A stretch of 64,000 nucleotides of DNA from Diphasiastrum complanatum (taxonomy: Eukaryota; Streptophyta; Lycopodiopsida; Lycopodiales; Lycopodiaceae). The stretch lies in NCBI GenBank assembly GCA_029204225.1, contig CM055101.1, positions 61,151,340-61,215,339 on the forward strand. Reading direction: 5' to 3'. The translations under genes and the position numbers were made by a program. The notes under the pieces were generated by a model, which had not been told where the DNA came from, made no database searches, and saw nothing but the letters and a program-made list of their open reading frames with translations. Positions 27,001 to 36,400 of the stretch are shown here, one piece after another (the first letter of the stretch is position 1; each line of letters opens with the position of its first letter).

Positions 27001-30000
27001 ACAGGCAGGGCCTACCATGGATATTGGGCCTAGTACATCACGGGCAGGGCATGGTATAGCTGCAGGGCGTAGTACATCATGGGTTGGGCATGGTACAGGT
27101 GCAGGGCCCAGTACATCACGGGCAGAGCATGGTACAGCTGCAGGGCCCAGTACAGCACGGGCAGAGCATGGTTCAGGTGCAAGGCCCAGTAGAGCACCTT
27201 CAGTTCCATCCGCAGCAGCAGCAGGACCATCAGATGAGCATGTTGGTTCAGCAGCAGCGGGTGCTTCTCGACCCTCCTCCTCGGCAGCGGATGCACCACA
27301 TGCTTCGGCAGATGTTGCCAGAGAGAGTGACACACCCACAGATCAGCCATCCGTTGGGCATGTCAGACCATGAGCACCATATACACAGCAGAGAGGGGTT
27401 AGGCCCAGGCAGCAGACCCTTGATCGATGCGGCTGGCAGAGAGAGCAGCAGGCCCGTTGCACTCGACTGTGTGGCCAGTTCTTTTACGAGTGCGGCATTG
27501 CCTTTGCTGTTGCTGACACTTGGGTGTTCAGGGAGTTCTGTGCACAGATGGCGGCCGTGGATGCTACATGGACACCTCCCAGGCGAGAGGCACTACGAGG
27601 CAGGTTGCTTTGTCAGGAGGAGGAGACCATCACGCGGGAGTTGAGTTCCATTCGCTCAGCTTGGCAGCAGTAAGTAACTTGTCTTTGTAATCTCTTTGCA
27701 TGTGTTTAGGATTTACTGGTGCCGTAATTTTTGCATGTAGCTAATGGGTGTTTTGCGACAGGTATGGATGCACGATACTGAGCGATGGATGGACCGACAT
27801 TCGTCGGCGATCCGTCATCAATGTCTTGGTTTCTTGCCCGCTTGGCACAGTATTCCTACGTGGCATGGATGCCACTCGAGGTGGTGACGCCATCACAGCC
27901 GATTTCATATGGGAGGTCATTAGAGATGTTATTGCTGACATCGGAGATGAGCACGTGGTTCAAGTTGTCACCGACAACGCCTCGAACTGCAAGCAGATGG
28001 GCGAGATTATGATGAGGGAACACCCCAGCATTGTGTGGACACCCTGTGCTGCACATTGCATAGACTTGCTCATCCATGACCTATGTGCGCTTCCATGGAT
28101 CAGAGAGGTATAGTTTGTTCTATTTGCTATGCTTTCTTCCTTCGATGCTGCTAACCACGTCTCAACTACTGTCTAAACTTTTTTACTGGGTGTTTGTGTT
28201 GCAGATCACTTCTACGGCCATGCGCCTGGTCACTTTTGTCACCAGGAAGAGGCGTGTGCTGGCCCTGTTCCGCACCTTCTCCACCCTAAACCTGAAGAAG
28301 CCCACACCCACACGCTTTGCGTTTTACTTCTTGGTGCTAGAGCGATTGGTGGTGGTGAAGGATGCATTGCGGCGGATGGTTTCCAGCGTGGCCTTCCGGG
28401 ACTTTACAGATCTCCCCCATTCGGCATTTTTCCAGTCCACTGTGTACGGCGACAAGTTCTGGAGAGCTGCTGAGGAGATTAGTGGGATCCTACTACCCAT
28501 TTACAGAGTGCTGCGTCTGGTAGACCGTGAGGGGTGCACCCTCGGTCTCATTTACGAGTTCATGGAGCGCATCGGCGAGGGGATTCTGTTGTCAGCCTTG
28601 GACGAGCATAGGTATGACTCTTCAGTGTCTAGTTTGTTGTTTCTCACTCGAGTCTGATGCGTTTCTTTTATGCTATGGTTTAGTGATTGTTGTAATTTGT
28701 CTGCTGCAGGAGGCGCGAGATCTCACGCATCTGGGAGGCCAGATGGGACTACTTCCACCGACCCATCCACGCCGTAGCCCACATGTTACACCCCTTGTGG
28801 CGCTCTACACGAGAGAGGACGATCCGGAGCTGCACCGGGGATGGGTGGAGTACACGGAGCGCGTATGGCCCGGACCAGGTACGTGTGAGAAATCATTTGG
28901 TAGCAATGTTACTGCAGCATTGTACTCATTGGTAGTGTCTGAATTTGAGGGGTCTTACATGTGCCATGTTTTTCCTTTTGCCAATAGGTCCGATGCTGGC
29001 CAACATTGCAAGCCAGCTGCTCGCATTTGAGCGCTTCCAGTTTCCTTTCGATGGAGAGCAGAGTCGGCGGAGGGAGGATCAGCTGAGGCCCGTTACATGG
29101 TGGTGCATCCACGGGCGCAGCACAGGTGACCTGAGGCGATTGGCTGAGAGAGTCCTTGCACAGGTTTGTTCTGCAGGAGCTTGTGAGCGGAATTGGAGCA
29201 CCTGGGCCTTTTATCACACGCAGAAGAGGAACAGGTTGTCCATCGAGCAGTGTAGGCGGTTGGTGTTTGTGAACACCAATGGCCGTATGCTGAGGCGCAC
29301 ACGAGGAGAGGGTCAGATGCTCGAGGTGAGTCACATCATCACCCCTTTTTTCTTGGTATGCTTTGGTGAATTGATTTGCTTTCAAAATATGCAGTGAGTT
29401 GCACAATACCTGCCTAACAACAATGTATTGTTTTTGGTTGCAGGTGGACCCCGACACTTGCTTGGTGGATTCGATAGCTGCTGCTCCTCGGGCACCACCC
29501 ACACAGGAGGAGATGGATGATGAGATCCATAGAGAGCTCTACAGACAGGCACAGGCTGACGCACGGGCTTTACGGCGGCAGAGGAGGACAGAGAGGCAGA
29601 GGGAGAGGGCTGAGGAGGGAGATGACGAGGTCTCGGAGGGTGGAGAGATGCTCGGGGCACACTATGTGGAGGAGGAGGAGTGGGTTGAGGGAGATACAGA
29701 GGAGGACGAGGAGATGTGGGCGGAGGCACAGGTGGATGACCTGGCTGACCTGCTAGTGGACCCTGATGCAGAGACAGAGGAGGAGCCAGCCATTCCTGCA
29801 CGTAGGCCTAGGGGGAGACCTAGAGGTTCTAGGAGGGGGGGGCTGAGTACTCTTTTTGTAGACTGGAGTGGATCATCACAGGCAGTCGTCGGCCAGGCAT
29901 CATCACAGTGGGTAGGGCCATCCCAGGGCGTAGGGTTACGGCCACCTGACACACAGGCACGACGGAGTAGACACAGGGCTGGGGGCCAGAGGAGGGGAGA

Positions 30001-30380
30001 GAGGCAGAGGTAGAGGCAGAGGCAGAGGTAGAGGCAGGGAGAGGGGGGTGGTCCAGAGCCAGGGCACGCAGCAGGGATCCAGAGCACGCAGCAGAGCCAG
30101 GGCCACACCACGACATATGGCTCCCTCCAGTTCCGATTCATCTGCGGACCCATGGGATCTGCAGTCCACAGATTCGGATGATTTATCCTACCATGACTCT
30201 GACGAGCCTTAGTTATATAGTTTTCATTACGTTCATGGAACATCATTGTACCCCTTTTTGGTGCCATGTGGCCCGATATTATATATTATGATGATCCTAT
30301 TCACAGCATTGTCGTGATTCAGTATTGTTCTTTGTGGTTTTAGTTCAGTAACTTCGGTTTTATGGTTTATGATTTATGGT

Positions 30381-30471
<91 letters not shown>

Positions 30472-33400
30472 AGTATGGTTGTTTTGTCAAAAATTGTTTC
30501 ATTTAAGGCTAAAGTTCAGAATGATTCAGCTAGATTTTTGTTCAGCATGGTTTTAGTTCCGTTTGTTGTGAATCGTGATCAGAGAGAGATAGAGAGAGGG
30601 AGAATCAGAGAAGGGAGATTCCTGCTATGTTCACTAGGAATGCCCCAATGTGTTCACTTTTTTTTATATGGGATGCAGCTTTAGCGTAAAGGGACCATCC
30701 TGCACCTGAAACAGTCGGCAAACTACACAATCATACTCCCCTCGATCAGAGCTTTCATCTGATACCCATATTGCACAAAAAAATTTCAAAAAAAAAAAAA
30801 AATTTCGATTCTACACGATTCTGGGAAAATCCCGAATCGCGAATCGGGATCGCGATTCTGATCGCGATTTTGAATCGCGATTCGCGAATCGCGGTGCAAC
30901 TATGCTTTGAACATAGGACTCACAAGCCAATTTTAGAGAAAATCCATGATCACTCAAGCTTGGAAATCTGCATACCATACATGATCAATCTTAGACAATA
31001 CCGGTGGTGCCTCCTACCACGAAGATCCATCCTAGTTTGGAGATGCCTCTCCTAGGCCTTAATCTAGATGATCACCAAAACTTCGTGGGTGGACTTCAAA
31101 GCGTTGAAAATTGCACATTTCCTTTGTTATGAAGGGTGTTATCCTAGAGTCCCATAGATGCACCAGCGATTCTAGAATCGCTGTAAAAAATTCCAGCGAT
31201 TTGCCCAGAATCGTTGTTTTTCTTTTTTTTAAGAGAAAACATCCAGGCAATATGGGTATCAGTAGACAGAGAGAAAATAGATGATTAAGATTACAGTAGT
31301 TTCCGGTCTATTTTCAGTAGTTTCAGAAATATTTTTGGGCCTGAAATGAACCTGAAAATGTTCATTTCAGGTCCAAAAAAATTTCTGACGAGTAATTTTT
31401 TTTTTCTGGTGATTCTGGGCAGCGAATCACGATTCTGAGAATCGCGATTCGCGAATTGCTACTACACCCTCAGAATTGCAATTCGCTGCAACTGTGTCCT
31501 AGACATAACATCGATATACTTACGCATCTACACTGATCGTAATTTCCAATTGATGCCTTTTAAAGCCATAACATGGGTTATCTAGCACGATAATTTGTCT
31601 TGTCAATTCTCGTGTGTACGTGTAGTCTTGTTTTCCACTAATTGTCACCGATTTCCTAACTCTAGCCATATTCTAGTCTAACCATGATCAATCTTGAATT
31701 GAACTCTATTTGTCATCTATTCCATTGGGGTTCCCTCTATCCAAGGTAGATGTTGACTAACCCTACATTTTCAGATGTGATGTACTTCCTGAATGACGAT
31801 GCAATTCCTTAACCACCCTTCTTGTTGATCTAGTACCATCTCAAGCTCTCTCAGCCTAAATCAATCAATTGAGAAGCAAGTGAATCCTCATCATGTAGAC
31901 TCGTCTTTAGTCAACTTATAAATAATAAAGTTATATGAAAGACAAGGTACACTTTGATATTTGCTAGAAGTTCTAGCTTGTAAGCTGCATCATGAACTCA
32001 TTTTATAACTTTTAAGGTCTACAATACCTTGTACACCATTTCTAATGCTTTGTGTTAGGCCCCAGTTGTGGACCAGTGACCAAGTGGGTCAGGTGACTGC
32101 CAGTGGTGAGGCACAGCCCACGACACGTGAATAGGTAACCACCAATAGTGGGCATGACTCACAACCCAATCTAGGCACCTGACGATATTAAAGGTTATTG
32201 GGTGTGTCACTGTATGTGACCTGGTGAGTACATGCTCAAAACTAGTCGTGTGGCGAGGTGTGTAGATCCGACATGCAACTGACCAAGTCAACCCATGGAG
32301 CCAATGAGCAGTGACTAGGGTTAGCCGGCTAGAGGTTGGAGTGGACCAAAGGGACACTTTAACTTAGGCTTGATGAAGCATGGGGTGGTAGTTCGTCTTA
32401 GCCATGACACCTATCTAGCATGTTCGTGCTTGTTTTGGCCAACCTACATGGGTTAGCTACCCATGCATGGATGTCATGTGCCCCAAGACAAAGATAGCAG
32501 GTAATTAGCAGAAGAGTTTGCGTAAGGTTGGGAGGAGATTCATTTTTCACCAACTAGTTGTTTCTTGAGGACCTTGGAGAGCTAAGCTCCTTTGATTTGT
32601 TATCAGAGCTTTAGGAGAAATCCATTCTAGAACATGAAAATCTTTTCTAGTGAGAGAAAGCGTCAAAAGCACTATTCTCTACTTCCTCTTGGGGATTTTG
32701 GTAGGAAGATTAAAGGGAAAAGCTTGTGGATACAATTTGAGGCAGCATACATTGATTTGTTCTTGGCCAGGAAACTGATTTCTCCAGGGGTGACGTTTTT
32801 TTAAGGGTAATGCACCTTTTCAAGAGCAAAAATGTTCATAACTTCAATCAGTCAGCAAGCTGCAAAGAGGTTTTGGGGCTACCTTCCCAGCACTAAATCG
32901 CTCCCTAGGAAGGGATCAGCCAAGACAAATGGGCAACTATTGATCAGTTTGGACAAATATCCATGTTTTGAGCAATTTCCAAGCTTTTGGAGTTGGTAAG
33001 TCATAAGTCCCTGATTTTTTGTCAGTTGAGCTTGAGAATTGGCATGAAGCATCCAGACAAGAGGATGGGCTAGTGTGGGGGTGTCAGACCTAATTGCAAG
33101 AAATTTACATTCAACTAGAGGCTGTTTTTCTGACTTTGGTGGAGCTGAAAGTTTGAAATTTTGCACAGCCCTACTATTACGGAGATTTTGAAGGCTAGAT
33201 ACTGATTTATTGTGCTCAAAGGGGGGCAGCCAACAACAAAATTAAGGAAGCACTCATCCTCTCTTTGTTTTCTAGAATTAGTTTGCTAATTTCTTGAATT
33301 TTATCATTCGTTTATTGTGCATTTTTCTGTGAAGTAAAATTCTAGCTACCAATTTCCTAGTAATTTTGTAGCTTTGTTTTGTGCTACAATAACTTCCTTT

Positions 33401-36400
33401 GATCATTTCTTTCCTTTTAAAAAATTTCGCAGTTGCAAGTTGCTATGTTGCAATGGATTTTGCTAAAGAGCAAGTTCCCATCCCAACTTTGCCAGTTACA
33501 TGCCTTTCCTGGAGTCCACAGCACGAACCACAATTCACTACAGATGTTAAAGCATCTAATTCAGGTGGTCCACCTCTAGACGTGCAAGATTGTCTATCTG
33601 TGTTGGAAAGGTCCTTGAATGACATCCGGGGCATGCTACAGGTTTTGGTTAGTGATGTGTTGACTCCATCTCAATTTCCAACTACGGGGCCTCTTCATGT
33701 ACACCATACCCCACAGTATCCCTGTCCTTGTCCACCGTTCCATGGTTCAGATGACTAGTAACCGGTTTGTCCCACCACATGAGTATGTGAAGGCTATGGA
33801 CACCTGACATCCGCATAGACAAAGAAATAACCTTGTTTAAGTTTCTGCAAATCTAAATAAAAGTTCCTAACGATATTCTTGAGTGGATGTAGGTCACAAG
33901 TTTATATCTGGTTTGCAGGGGGATTCATGATCTCCAATTTTGCATGAGGCTTGTACCATGCTTGAGCACACCATAGTGACAGCTCTGATTTATGATGGTG
34001 GTGTCAAGGGAAAAGGTTGTCATGGACAAATTGCGGTAGGTACATAGTGCTAGGGCCATAGCTTGACAGGCGACATTGTTACTTTCAAACGTGTTTGAAA
34101 CTTTACTTTGGTCCCAATTGACCTTGATGACTAGTAACAAGATTCATGGAGATAATTTCCCACCTCATATTGAGAATTTTCTAGTGGATGTAAAGCCCTT
34201 GCTCAAGTGTGAGCTTTATGGAGTTGGCACTATCTAAAATACAAACTGTAAATATCCACAATGATTCCCATTCTTGATCATTATAAATGCCTCCGTATGT
34301 GCATGCATGAATGTCCAATGCTAGGGGATCATGCCATTCATACAACATTCGCTCATCCATTGAGAGGTAAGGAAGGAAATGTATTCACTTAATTATCCTG
34401 CTAAGGCCATTTGTTCTGTTGGCAATCTTAACATTTGTGGTCTCAAAGTTGAACTTTTGCATGAGTCCAAGCCCACCTAGTGTAATGTGTGGATCATTGT
34501 CTAAAGCTTTTTTTCTCGAGTGGTGCACTTTATCCGCACATCACTCAAGTTCTTGCTTTCAAAGGATGTTGTTTGCCATCTTGGAGCAGCACTGATTGTA
34601 TGCATTGCTTGTTAGTATAAGCAATATGTAACTGCAAACTTGAGGCAAATAGACTCCTGAGAGCTAAAAAACTCTCATCCCATTTCTCATTTTATTGGGT
34701 GGACTTAAGCGGACCTTTTTCTCTCAATTCATTAGCTTATGCTTAGAAACCCGTTCCAACCCAAACCAGTCGAAACGTACTGGGTTGAAACGTTTTACTA
34801 AGTAAAAAAAAAAAACATTTTCTCCTTTGTTAAATACTTACGATTTTTTATTTCTATTTAAATTTGGCCACGTTCCGGAACGAAGTCCGTGGCAAAAATT
34901 GTAGCAACGAAGGCCACCCCATCTTGTGCCTGGCTGTGGTCCCAAGCAATAAAATCCATAGATGTGGCCATCATGCCTAGTGGCTCTCGACACTTGAGCA
35001 AGCGCTCAAGCACCAATACATGATGGTATCCGAATTTGGTGGAAGCAGGCTTCCGCAGGTCCAATCTGCTGTGCATGTGAAACATGGCCAAGGCTTGACG
35101 CTTCCGTCTGACAAAGTTGACAACAGTCATGGCTCTAGATGTGATAGCAGTGACCCAATCTAGACGTGAAATCTCCTTGAACATCAAGTCAATGGATTGG
35201 GCTGCACAAGGTGTCCAGACAATGTGGGGGTAAGTAGCTGTCAAAATCCTCCCCATCTCAAAGCAGTTGGATGCATTGTCTGTGACAACCTACACCACAT
35301 GAGTGGGGCCAACATGTTGTATGGCTCCATCAATCTGCTCAAATATGTAGCGAGCGTCCTGGATGGCACCCCCACGAGATGAGTCAACTGCCTTCCAGAA
35401 CATGGTGCCCATGCAACTGGAAATCAAGATGTTGACGACTGACCTACTCCGCATGTCAGTCCATCCATCTTCCATGATAGAGCAACCAAAAACCTCCCAG
35501 CCTGACCTAAGCTGCTGCAACTATGTATCAACGCGGTCGTATGTTGCCCTAAGGTGTGTGGTGCGAAGGGCCTCAGTGATCGGGGGCCTAAAGGCAAGGG
35601 TGCATGCAGCTACAGTAGCAATGGCATCTCTGAATAGGTGGGTATCCGCTATAGCAAATGGTAGGTTCAGGCCATAGAACATGTCTGCCAATGCCCTCTC
35701 AGCTACCTCATCATTGCCCCGTCGAAAGGACCGACGAATGGTGCTCTGAGGTAGGGTGGAGCGTGAGGTGGATCTGCCTCGAGGTGAATGAGGTGCCTGG
35801 GGTGGTGCTCGGTCATTGGCAACAGGCTCTGCGTTTGACGAAAGTGGGACACTACCAGTAGATGAGGGCACGGCTGGGGTGGCCTTGATGTGCTAGGCCT
35901 GTTAGCTGCAGCAGATGTGGAAGGTCTATCAGGTGTAGCATAAGTGGAAGGTCTCTCATGATGGCCCGATGTGGTGGGAGGTGTGGTGGATGTGATAGGA
36001 GATGTCGTAGATGTGGATGGTCGGCTAGTGGAAGCAAATGCAGCAACACGTGCCTGCCTCATCCTATGCTCGAGGGAGCGACTGGTGGCTCATGGCTAGA
36101 GGAGGGCAACTGGTGCAATAGCAGGTGTGGGAGCTATAGGAACTGCAGTGCCTGACTGTGAGTAAGTCTCAATCATACGATGTCGCTCCGCCTCTGGAAT
36201 CATGGGGCAACCTCGTATGCCAACTGTGGCCCCCTCTGATGAACTGACAAGGTGAGCCCTGACTCTGGTGAGTGTGCTGGAGTAATGAGACTGGCAGAAC
36301 GGACATTTCCAGCGCTTAGCACCAGTCCCCCCATACCTACCATCCTCATCTTGTAAAAGCTGCACCTCATCCCAATATGACGGCCTATGCATGATGAACC

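Larger units (their letters stand above)
25708..30904 (+). mobile_element. hAT transposon with transposase gene (chain element 3)
   Basis: A perfect 8-bp duplication, CTTTGAAC, lies at 25700-25707 and 30905-30912. The terminal repeats are CATAGTTGCAGCG and, inverted, CATAGTTGCACCG. The sub-ends (25715-25790 and 30800-30895) are arrays of GAATCGCGATTCGC-type palindromic words, the usual place for transposase binding. The right side also has the shared family block at 30690-30775. It encloses a six-exon BED/DUF659/hATC transposase gene. The coding part is clearly more GC-rich than the flanks. Confidence 0.9.

Noticed and set aside
26815-27350. Long Ala- and Leu-rich minus-strand frames in the hAT gene
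   Set aside because: Antisense of the GC-rich, repeat-containing linker; the plus strand carries the domains and splice sites.
30376-30684. Frame rich in RERERE
   Set aside because: It is the translation of the (GA)n microsatellite. The same holds for the SLSLSL and RERERE frames at 63137-63391.
32055-32357. A 100-codon minus-strand frame as a gene
   Set aside because: It lies in the LTR-like stretch before a primer-site word and has no recognisable domain; probably chance.
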